6,037 bases of DNA from contig CALPQG020000178.1 in NCBI GenBank assembly GCA_943325655.2, forward strand, positions 1-6,037. The letters run 5' to 3'. Below are positions 1 to 5,871 of the stretch, in pieces (the first letter of the stretch is position 1; each line of letters begins with the position of its first letter). The notes beneath the pieces are model-generated. The model worked only from the letters and a program-made list of their open reading frames with translations. It searched no databases and had not been told where the DNA came from. Made by a program: the position numbers and the translations under genes. The DNA is from Bifidobacterium breve (GTDB lineage: Bacteria > Bacteroidota > Bacteroidia > Cytophagales > UBA9547).

Positions 1-449
1 AATTGCTTTAATGAATCAGCATTTAGGCCTGTATTTGAAACCAAAATATTAACAAGTGAATCTTGTTTGCCCAGTAGGGTTGAAACTTGGTTTTTTAAAG
101 CATTCAATGAATCAGCCGTTATTTTAGTCGAATCAGCGATTAATTTTAAAATTGAATCCTGATGAGACTGAATAAATGAGATTTGATTTTGAAGACTGTC
201 CAGTTGTGTTTGGGTGATAAAATTTGAATCAGCCAAAGTTTGAGATACTTGGTTACTCAAAGAATTGGTGATGTTTTTAAAATCAATAAACTGGTCTTTA
301 AGTGCATTGACAGAATCCAGGTTTACATTTCCAAAGTTTCCCAGGTTACCTGAATTTCCTAAGTTTTGAGAAATACCATTTGTTGAAATACAACAAAGGG
401 CAAAGAAAGCAAGTAAAAAGAGCCGTTTAGTAATGAAATATTTTTTCAT
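1..449 (-). CDS. Exported coiled-coil-like protein of unknown function (partial, C-terminus off the left edge)
   Basis: I do not recognise the family. The frame opens with ATG at 449 (reading leftward) and stays open for 149 codons to the window edge. Residues 1-27 look like a Sec signal peptide: MKKYFITKR gives a basic start, then a hydrophobic core (LFLLAFFALCC), with likely cleavage after Ser27, leaving Gln28 as the new N-terminus, a common arrangement in Bacteroidota. Residues 29-44 are a Gly/Asn-rich linker. From about 45 onward the chain is rich in Leu, Ser, Asn, Gln and Asp, has no Pro and almost no Gly, and carries Asp-Ser pairs starting at residues 45, 74, 84, 98, 106, 113, 130 and 145, often as ADSL or LDSL, suggesting an extended helical or coiled-coil surface or periplasmic protein. 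Cys19-Cys20 do not sit in a good lipobox. The gene is separated from its upstream neighbour by a terminator, so it is probably transcribed on its own. No Shine-Dalgarno is visible. That it is a real exported gene is fairly sure; its role is unknown. Confidence 0.8.
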   Translation of the reverse strand, partial: MKKYFITKRLFLLAFFALCCISTNGISQNLGNSGNLGNFGNVNLDSVNALKDQFIDFKNITNSLSNQVSQTLADSNFITQTQLDSLQNQISFIQSHQDSILKLIADSTKITADSLNALKNQVSTLLGKQDSLVNILVSNTGLNADSLKQ

Positions 450-520
450 TGTGTTATTTTAATTAAATAGAGGTGTAAAAATACAAACACGGACATATTT
501 AGAAAATGTTATTTGACATA

Positions 521-553
521 AAAAAACCTGACTTTTATCAAGTCAGGTTTTTT
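521..553 (-). terminator. Rho-independent terminator of the DAHP synthase/chorismate mutase gene (bidirectional form)
   Basis: A perfect 14-bp inverted repeat (arms 521-534 and 540-553, loop TTATC at 535-539) has a core of CCTGACTT/AAGTCAGG flanked by six A on one side and six T on the other. It lies 21 nt past the stop codon of the minus-strand gene ending at 575, so its main job is ending that transcript. Because both tails exist, it could also work in the plus direction, but no plus-strand gene reads into it. Confidence 0.9.
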
Positions 554-574
554 GGTGAGCTTTATTTTGTTGAA

Positions 575-1672
575 TTAAGCTTTGGTAATTTCATTGTTAA
601 TGATCTCTTCTTGTTTACGAACAGATTCTTCGTGTACCAATTTGAAAATATCAGCAACAAATTCTTCGCTTACATTTAATTTTCTAGCCCATTCTTTACG
701 GGTATTGAAAATTTCAATCCAACGGTCGTTTTGGTATGTAGTAACGCTATTGACTTTTTTGTATTCTCCAATTTTTTCAGAAATAATCATTCTTTGCGCC
801 AATGTATCAATAAGGTCTTTATCGATATTGTTGATTTTATTTCTTAATTGTTCTAATTGACTAATGAACTCAACGTTATCAGAAGACTCCGTTTTGTATT
901 TTAATTCAGAAAGAATTTCAGCCAATCTTGCTGGAGTAACTTGTTGTGAAGCATCTGACCAAGCTTCATCAGGATTGATGTGTGATTCGATAATCAAACC
1001 ATCATAATCAAAATCCAATGCGCGTTGAGAAATGTCAAAAATCAAGTCTCTTGTGCCACCAATATGACTTGGGTCACACAATAAAGCCAAGTCAGGAAAC
1101 TGACGTTTTAATTCAAAAGGAATTTGCCAATTCGGAGTATTTCTAAATTTAGTTTTTTCAAAGCTGGAAAAACCTCTGTGGATTGCACCAACTTTGCTGA
1201 TGCCAGCATTGTGAATTCTTTCCAAAGCACCAATCCAAAGATTGATATCAGGGTTCATTGGGTTTTTAACCAATACAGGGATGTCAACTCCTTTTAAAGA
1301 ATCAGCAATTTCTTGTACTGAGAAAGGGTTTACTGTAGTACGAGCTCCAATCCATAAGATATCACAACCATATTTCAAGGCTACTTCTACGTGAAGTGCA
1401 GAACCAACTTCTGTGGCAAATGGCAAACCGGATTCCGCTTTGACATCTTTTACCCATTTTAAAGCTTCAATTCCCATTCCTTCAAAACCATTTGGTCTTG
1501 TACGAGGCTTCCAAATACCTGCGCGTAGGGCGTCTACATTCAATTTTTTCAACTCAAGAGCAGTTGATAAAAGTTGCTCAGGTGTTTCAGCACTACAAGG
1601 ACCTGCAATTACAAAAGGCTTTTTAATGTTTTTGCCCCATTTGTTGATTGGTAACGCATCTTTTAAATCCAT
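575..1672 (-). CDS. Bifunctional 3-deoxy-7-phosphoheptulonate (DAHP) synthase / chorismate mutase
   Basis: A 365-residue cytoplasmic shikimate-pathway enzyme. Residues 15-255 are a type I-beta (KDO8P-synthase-like) DAHP synthase barrel that condenses phosphoenolpyruvate and erythrose 4-phosphate. Visible motifs are AGPCSAET (23-30), KPRTRP (55-60), ATEVGS (86-91), VKNPMNP (135-141), HRGF (165-168), CDPSHIGG (199-206) and IIESH (227-231). By alignment from memory to the archaeal enzyme, the metal ligands are Cys26, His203, Glu229 and Asp240, with matching spacing. Residues 268-357 are an AroQ-type helical chorismate mutase converting chorismate to prephenate; Arg277, Arg294, Lys305, Arg317 and Gln354 match the E. 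coli P-protein active-site positions. The N-terminus begins directly at the barrel, without the ferredoxin-like regulatory domain of the Thermotoga enzyme. In related Bacteroidota fusions the mutase domain serves as the allosteric sensor for prephenate, so the same control is inferred here. The ATG at 1672 fits the family N-terminus. It is transcribed divergently from the proline dehydrogenase gene and has its own terminator. No missing residues or breaks are seen. The symbol is left blank because usage for this fusion varies (aroF, aroG, aroA(G)). Confidence 0.97.
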   Translation of the reverse strand: MDLKDALPINKWGKNIKKPFVIAGPCSAETPEQLLSTALELKKLNVDALRAGIWKPRTRPNGFEGMGIEALKWVKDVKAESGLPFATEVGSALHVEVALKYGCDILWIGARTTVNPFSVQEIADSLKGVDIPVLVKNPMNPDINLWIGALERIHNAGISKVGAIHRGFSSFEKTKFRNTPNWQIPFELKRQFPDLALLCDPSHIGGTRDLIFDISQRALDFDYDGLIIESHINPDEAWSDASQQVTPARLAEILSELKYKTESSDNVEFISQLEQLRNKINNIDKDLIDTLAQRMIISEKIGEYKKVNSVTTYQNDRWIEIFNTRKEWARKLNVSEEFVADIFKLVHEESVRKQEEIINNEITKA

Positions 1673-1702
1673 AACGAAAATTTTATAAACTTTTACAACT
1701 AT

Positions 1703-1718
1703 TACGCAGTTATGCGTA
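1703..1718. promoter_or_regulatory. Inverted repeat in the divergent intergenic region, possible operator
   Basis: The sequence TACGCA-GTTA-TGCGTA is a perfect 6-bp inverted repeat with a 4-nt spacer. It lies in the 81-bp gap between the two divergent starts (1672 and 1754), 30 nt upstream of the aromatic-pathway start and 35 nt upstream of the preferred proline dehydrogenase start. Position and symmetry fit a dimeric regulator site, but there is no second copy and no regulator gene in the window, and a match of this length can occur by chance. The in-frame ATG at 1712 lies inside this repeat, which is one argument against it being the true start. Confidence 0.3.
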
Positions 1719-1753
1719 TATTAACCTTAATTCTATTTTACGAGCATAAACCT

Positions 1754-3013
1754 ATGAGAAATAAATTTAATGTATCGTTTAAAAATCTTACAACAGCCTT
1801 TGAATCAAAGTCTGATAAAGATCTTAAGAAAGCTTATCAGTTGTTTATGCTGATGAATAGCCAAACACTGACAAATGTAGGCACTTTTTTTATAAAATTT
1901 GCGCTAAAATTTAATTTTCCTGTAAAATATTTAATTAAAAATACAGTTTTTGCTTATTTCTGCGGAGGCGAAAGTTTAATCGACTGCTTACCAACGATAA
2001 AAGCACTTCAAAAATACCATATAGGGACAATTTTAGACTATTCTGTAGAAGGAATTAAAATTGAAGAGGGCTTCAAAGAATGTATGATGGAGTTGTTGGC
2101 GGTGATTCAAAAAGCTGCTGAAGACGAGTTGCCATTTGCCGTTTTTAAACCATCTGGAATTGGTGCTGCCGAATTGATGGTTAAAGTACAGAAAGGTCTG
2201 CCTTTGTCAATGTATGAAAGAAGGAATTTTGATAATTTTAAATCACGTTTTGAAACCATTTGTAGGGAAGCTTATTTGCATCGTGTTAAAGTATTGGTTG
2301 ATGCGGAAGAAAGCTGGATCCAAAATGTTATAGATGATTTAAGTCAAGAAATGATGGTGAAATACAACAAAGAGTCACCTATAGTATACAATACTTTTCA
2401 AATGTACAGAAAAGACAGGATGGCTGCCTTGAGTGAAAGTTGTGAGGCTGCTAAAAAAAGAGGGTATATTTTGGGAGTTAAATTGGTAAGAGGGGCATAT
2501 ATGAAAAAAGAAACTGATTATGCTGCTAACAACATGTTGCCCAATCCAATTCATAATACCAAAGCAGATACTGACAGGGGATTTAACCAGGCGTTGGAAT
2601 ATATTTTAGAAAGAATTGATCATATCGCAATTTGTTGTGGTACGCACAATGAGAAAAGCAATTACAGGATGATTGTAAAAATGGATGAATTGGGAATTAA
2701 AGTAAATCATCCACATGTATTTTTTGCCCAGCTTTTTGGGATGAGTGATAATATTTCCTATAACCTGGCAAAAGCAGGTTTTAATGTGGCTAAATATGTT
2801 CCTTACGGACCTGTAGAAGCTGTAATCCCTTATTTGATTAGAAGAGCAAGTGAAAATGCTGCGATAGCAGGGCAAACCAGTAGAGAATTGATGTTGCTCA
2901 AAGCCGAAATGAAAAGAAGAAAACTTCTTAAAGAGCAACAAGACAGTTTGAAAAATGAAGCACATTTAAGTGCTGACTTTCAAACCAATGGATTTGAATT
3001 TCAGGATATTTAA
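1754..3013 (+). CDS. Proline dehydrogenase, monofunctional (PutA N-terminal-type, FAD-dependent)
   Basis: Oxidises L-proline to delta-1-pyrroline-5-carboxylate with FAD and passes electrons to membrane quinone; first step of proline catabolism. From ATG 1754 the protein is 419 residues. Family motifs in order are FCGG (69-72), LDYSVEG (94-100), FKPSGIG (131-137), VDAEESW (182-188), YNTFQMYRKD (212-221), KLVRGAYM (243-250), CGTHNE (295-300), GMSDNISYNL (329-338) and IRRASEN (362-368). Arg363, Arg364 and Glu367 match the substrate-binding RRxxE of E. coli PutA, and Asp183 matches its active-site Asp. There is no aldehyde dehydrogenase or DNA-binding domain, so pyrroline-5-carboxylate oxidation must be encoded elsewhere. 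An in-frame ATG at 1712 would add 14 residues (MRILTLILFYEHKP), but the family N-terminus (F-x-N-x-x-x-A-F, then K/SD...AY) begins just after Met at 1754, and 1712 falls within an inverted repeat. After the barrel end there is a basic KRRK stretch (387-390) and a polar tail of about 30 residues that looks longer than usual. Symbol left blank because putA normally denotes the bifunctional enzyme. Confidence 0.95.
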   Translation: MRNKFNVSFKNLTTAFESKSDKDLKKAYQLFMLMNSQTLTNVGTFFIKFALKFNFPVKYLIKNTVFAYFCGGESLIDCLPTIKALQKYHIGTILDYSVEGIKIEEGFKECMMELLAVIQKAAEDELPFAVFKPSGIGAAELMVKVQKGLPLSMYERRNFDNFKSRFETICREAYLHRVKVLVDAEESWIQNVIDDLSQEMMVKYNKESPIVYNTFQMYRKDRMAALSESCEAAKKRGYILGVKLVRGAYMKKETDYAANNMLPNPIHNTKADTDRGFNQALEYILERIDHIAICCGTHNEKSNYRMIVKMDELGIKVNHPHVFFAQLFGMSDNISYNLAKAGFNVAKYVPYGPVEAVIPYLIRRASENAAIAGQTSRELMLLKAEMKRRKLLKEQQDSLKNEAHLSADFQTNGFEFQDI

Positions 3014-3064
3014 TGTCTTAAATTTTGGGATAAAAAAATCAATGAGTGTTTTTTTGTAATATTT

Positions 3065-3086
3065 AACGCCTTAAATGGGTGTTTTT
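3065..3086 (+). terminator. Candidate terminator after proline dehydrogenase
   Basis: AACGCC (3065-3070) can pair with GGTGTT (3078-3083), with one G-U pair and a 7-nt loop, and the 3' arm runs into a short T tract ending at 3086. It starts 52 nt past the stop codon. A weaker alternative is the A7/T7 repeat at 3032-3055, whose stem has only one G-C pair. One of the two probably ends the transcript, but both are modest and the choice is not certain. Confidence 0.4.
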
Positions 3087-3185
3087 AGCTGTTTAGTTTT
3101 GCGATATTCAATTCTATAAAGAATATTTTAGGGTATGAATTTGCAGTATTTGGGTGTGTTATTTTAATATTCCTATATACAGTTT

Positions 3186-3215
3186 TTGAAATTCAAATCA
3201 TTTTATATAAATTGG
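3186..3215 (+). promoter_or_regulatory. Candidate Bacteroidota-type promoter for hppA
   Basis: The Bacteroidota primary sigma consensus is TTG, 17-23 nt, then TAnnTTTG. Here TTG at 3186-3188 is followed after 19 nt by TAAATTGG at 3208-3215, which matches five of the six fixed positions. It would start transcription near 3220-3225 and leave a leader of about 60 nt before the hppA start. The -33 element overlaps a 13-nt palindrome (TTTGAA-A-TTCAAA, 3185-3197), which could be a regulator site or simple AT-rich coincidence. The leader holds a small repeat, GCTAT (3235-3239) and ATAGC (3247-3251), next to the start region. The rest of the 269-bp gap between the two genes shows no open frame worth calling. 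Confidence 0.4.
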
Positions 3216-3282
3216 CCAGCAAACTAAAATAAAAGCTATCGTTAAAATAGCGATTTTACACTTTAAATTATATCAATAAGTA

Positions 3283-5583
3283 ATGAATGACTACGTAATT
3301 TATGCGGTACCCGCTTTAGGGATTTTCGCACTGATAGTAATGGCAGTAAAGTCTGCCTGGGTTTCAAAACAAGATGCAGGTGATAAAAACATGCAGGAAC
3401 TTGCTGGTTATATAGCTGACGGAGCTATGGCCTTTTTAAAAGCAGAATGGAAAGTACTGAGTATTTTCGTTTTATTCGCTTCTTTATTGCTGGCTTATTC
3501 TGGAACAATCCATGAAATCAATGGCAAGCCAATTCACTCAAGTTGGATAATTGCAATTGCATTTATCATTGGAGCTGTATTTTCTGCCACAGCTGGATAT
3601 ATTGGGATGAAAGTGGCTACAAAAGCTAACGTTCGTACCACTCAGGCTGCTCGTACAAGTTTAAAACAAGCACTTAAAGTTTCTTTTACAGGTGGAACTG
3701 TAATGGGATTAGGTGTTGCTGGATTAGCTGTATTAGGTTTAGGCGGCTTATTTATTACTTTTCTTTCTGTATTTGCTGACTTAGGCGAAAATACAGTTAA
3801 AACCGCTATTGAAGTATTGACTGGTTTCTCATTAGGAGCTGAATCTATTGCTTTGTTTGCACGTGTTGGTGGTGGTATTTATACCAAAGCTGCTGATGTT
3901 GGCGCTGATTTAGTGGGTAAAGTGGAAGCTGGTATTCCGGAAGATGATGTTAGAAATCCTGCAACTATTGCGGATAATGTTGGTGATAACGTAGGGGATG
4001 TTGCTGGTATGGGTGCAGATTTATTCGGTTCTTATGTGGCTACGATTTTGGCTACCATGGTATTGGGTCAAGAAATTGTATCAATTGATAATTTTGGAGG
4101 TATGGCTCCTATATTGTTGCCCATGGTAATTTGTAGTTTGGGTATTCTTTTCTCTATTGTTGGAACTTGGTTCGTAACAATCAAAGATGATAAATCTGAT
4201 GTGCAAATGGCGTTGAACCTAGGTAACTGGGCTTCTATGCTGTTGACTGTAATTGCTTCTTATTTCTTGGTCATGTGGATGTTGCCTGAAACTTTGAATT
4301 TGCGTGGTTATGAGTTTTCTAATATCAATGTGTTTTATGCCATTGTGGTAGGAACACTTGTTGGTGCAGTGATGAGTATTATCACGGAATATTATACCGC
4401 TATGGGCAAAGGTCCTGTATTGTCTATTATTCAACAATCTTCAACTGGACATGCTACCAATATTATTGGTGGTTTGTCTGTGGGTATGAAATCTACTGTC
4501 ATTCCAATTTTAACATTGGCAGCAGGTATTATGGCATCTCATCATTTTGCTGGTTTATACGGGGTGGCAATTGCTGCTGCAGGTATGATGGCAACTACTG
4601 CCATGCAATTGGCAATTGATGCTTTTGGGCCAATCGCTGATAACGCTGGTGGTATTGCTGAAATGAGTCAGTTGCCTCCTGAAGTGCGTGAACGTACTGA
4701 TAATTTGGATGCTGTTGGTAATACTACTGCTGCAACTGGTAAAGGATTTGCAATTGCTTCTGCTGCATTAACTTCATTGGCATTATTTGCTGCTTTTGTA
4801 GGAATCGCTGGCATTGATGCCATTGATATTTACAAAGCGCCTGTTTTGGCTGGTTTATTTGTTGGTGGTATGATTCCATTTGTTTTCTCTGCATTGTGTA
4901 TTCAGGCAGTTGGTAAAGCAGCGATGGACATGGTACAAGAAGTAAGACGTCAATTCCGTGAAATTCCTGGAATTATGGAATACAAAGCAAAACCTGAATA
5001 TGACAAATGTGTAGCTATTTCAACTAAAGCATCTATCCGTGAAATGATGATGCCTGGTGCAATTGCTTTAATTACCCCAGTAATCGTTGGTTTTGCATTC
5101 GGTCCTGAAGTATTGGGTGGTTTATTGGCAGGTGTAACTGTATCAGGGGTATTGATGGGAATTTTCCAATCAAACGCTGGTGGTGCATGGGACAATGCTA
5201 AGAAATCTTTCGAGAAAGGGGTGATGATCAATGGTGAAATGCACTATAAGAAATCTGAACCACACAAAGCTTCTGTAACTGGTGATACTGTAGGTGATCC
5301 ATTCAAAGATACTTCTGGTCCATCCATGAACATTTTGATTAAATTGATGTCAATTGTGGCATTGGTTATCGCTCCTTTTATTGCTGTGAATTCAGCTGAT
5401 CAGGGAATGAATTCACATGGTGCTAAACTGGGATGTGACATGAACAAAATTGTAACTATGAGCAAGGAAGAATGTGCTGCCTATTGCGATTCAATGAAAT
5501 GTACTCCTGAAGCCAAAGCAATGTGTGTGAAACATGCAGGTATGGTCAATGAAGCAGTAACTGATTCTGTGAAATCTGAATAA
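3283..5583 (+). CDS. hppA: K+-dependent-type membrane-bound pyrophosphatase (ion-translocating)
   Basis: An inner-membrane pump that hydrolyses cytoplasmic pyrophosphate and exports H+ (possibly Na+). The protein has 766 residues with about 16 hydrophobic helices, the first at 3-23 and the last at 682-703. The PPi/Mg2+ site signatures are intact: [16 protein letters not shown] (202-217), the Asp-rich [19 protein letters not shown] (231-249), [12 protein letters not shown] (446-457), and [11 protein letters not shown] (631-641) followed by [11 protein letters not shown] (666-676). [10 protein letters not shown] (479-488) has Ala483 where K+-independent enzymes have Lys, so K+ dependence is inferred. 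The helix-6 pump glutamate is absent at both usual positions (Gly249 and Ala253), while Glu187 appears in helix 5 within GAESIALF, where most relatives have Ser; this resembles the Flavobacterium johnsoniae type of H+ pump, as far as I recall. After the last helix, about 60 residues form a polar tail with five Cys (718, 731, 735, 740, 748), which by family topology would face the periplasm. The ATG at 3283 begins directly at helix 1; no Shine-Dalgarno is seen. It is a single-gene unit with its own terminator. Confidence 0.97.
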   Translation: MNDYVIYAVPALGIFALIVMAVKSAWVSKQDAGDKNMQELAGYIADGAMAFLKAEWKVLSIFVLFASLLLAYSGTIHEINGKPIHSSWIIAIAFIIGAVFSATAGYIGMKVATKANVRTTQAARTSLKQALKVSFTGGTVMGLGVAGLAVLGLGGLFITFLSVFADLGENTVKTAIEVLTGFSLGAESIALFARVGGGIYTKAADVGADLVGKVEAGIPEDDVRNPATIADNVGDNVGDVAGMGADLFGSYVATILATMVLGQEIVSIDNFGGMAPILLPMVICSLGILFSIVGTWFVTIKDDKSDVQMALNLGNWASMLLTVIASYFLVMWMLPETLNLRGYEFSNINVFYAIVVGTLVGAVMSIITEYYTAMGKGPVLSIIQQSSTGHATNIIGGLSVGMKSTVIPILTLAAGIMASHHFAGLYGVAIAAAGMMATTAMQLAIDAFGPIADNAGGIAEMSQLPPEVRERTDNLDAVGNTTAATGKGFAIASAALTSLALFAAFVGIAGIDAIDIYKAPVLAGLFVGGMIPFVFSALCIQAVGKAAMDMVQEVRRQFREIPGIMEYKAKPEYDKCVAISTKASIREMMMPGAIALITPVIVGFAFGPEVLGGLLAGVTVSGVLMGIFQSNAGGAWDNAKKSFEKGVMINGEMHYKKSEPHKASVTGDTVGDPFKDTSGPSMNILIKLMSIVALVIAPFIAVNSADQGMNSHGAKLGCDMNKIVTMSKEECAAYCDSMKCTPEAKAMCVKHAGMVNEAVTDSVKSE

Positions 5584-5603
5584 TTTTGTTTCAATAATTA
5601 ATT

Positions 5604-5643
5604 AAAATGGCTCCTTGTATTTATTACAAAGAGCCATTTTTTT
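5604..5643 (+). terminator. Rho-independent terminator of hppA
   Basis: A long hairpin starts 20 nt after the stop codon. The outer 10-bp stem pairs 5604-5613 (AAAATGGCTC) with 5631-5640 (GAGCCATTTT). One C/A mismatch separates it from an inner 5-bp stem, TTGTA (5615-5619) with TACAA (5625-5629), closing a TTTAT loop. Seven consecutive T (5637-5643) follow the GC part. The left arm has a four-A run, so weak activity from the other side is possible. Confidence 0.9.
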
Positions 5644-5871
5644 GCGAGAAAATTAGGGGCACACGATTTTCTGGGGACTAATAAATTTTCGCTAGATAGA
5701 TGATTGGACTTAATGTATTTGGCATTAACTAAATGTGTTAAATACTAGTAGTATTGTTGATTAGCCATTAATCATAAATTTAAACCATTTGACTTAGCAT
5801 TTTAATTATGATGGCTATATATTGATACTTTGGTAAAAGTTTTTCCGAGTTTTATCTCTTTATAATCGTTT
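5644..5871. other. Non-coding stretch holding a chain of inverted repeats
   Basis: No credible gene is seen here on either strand. Several inverted repeats follow one another: an imperfect long stem at 5644-5692 (GCGA/TCGC, AAA/TTT, ATTAG/CTAAT, with bulges); TTAATG/CATTAA at 5710-5728; AATACT-AGT-AGTATT at 5741-5755; TGATTA/TAATCA at 5758-5774; and, as an alternative to the last, TAGCCAT (5762-5768) with ATGGCTA (5811-5817) plus CATAA (5773-5777) with TTATG (5806-5810). AT-rich DNA gives some of these by chance, so a structured RNA or repeat element is possible but unproven. Confidence 0.35.

Noticed and set aside
381..449. Lipoprotein signal in the exported protein (Cys19-Cys20)
   Set aside because: Residues before Cys19 (Phe-Ala-Leu) do not make a lipobox; a normal signal peptide cut before Gln28 fits better.
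582..860. Plus-strand open frame opposite the chorismate mutase half
   Set aside because: Antisense shadow of a well-supported gene; product shows no family features.
1413..1688. Plus-strand open frame opposite the DAHP synthase N-terminal half
   Set aside because: Antisense shadow; its sequence mirrors conserved motifs of the real gene.
1712..1753. Upstream in-frame start giving a 433-residue proline dehydrogenase with a hydrophobic MRILTLILFY beginning
   Set aside because: The added 14 residues do not resemble the family N-terminus, the stretch is too short for a signal peptide in a cytoplasmic/membrane-peripheral enzyme, and the ATG lies inside an inverted repeat in the divergent promoter region.
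2606..2965. Minus-strand 119-codon open frame within proline dehydrogenase
   Set aside because: Overlaps the most conserved part of the enzyme on the opposite strand and shows no recognisable domain.
3032..3055. A7/T7 hairpin as the main terminator after proline dehydrogenase
   Set aside because: Only one G-C pair in the stem and a bulge; the repeat at 3065-3086 is a better though still modest candidate.
4219..4437. Minus-strand open frame within hppA
   Set aside because: Antisense shadow of membrane-helix codons; no start context or family match.
4950..5231. Minus-strand open frame within hppA, near its 3' end
   Set aside because: Antisense shadow; Pro/Ile-rich product typical of reversed Gly/Asn/Asp-rich coding sequence.
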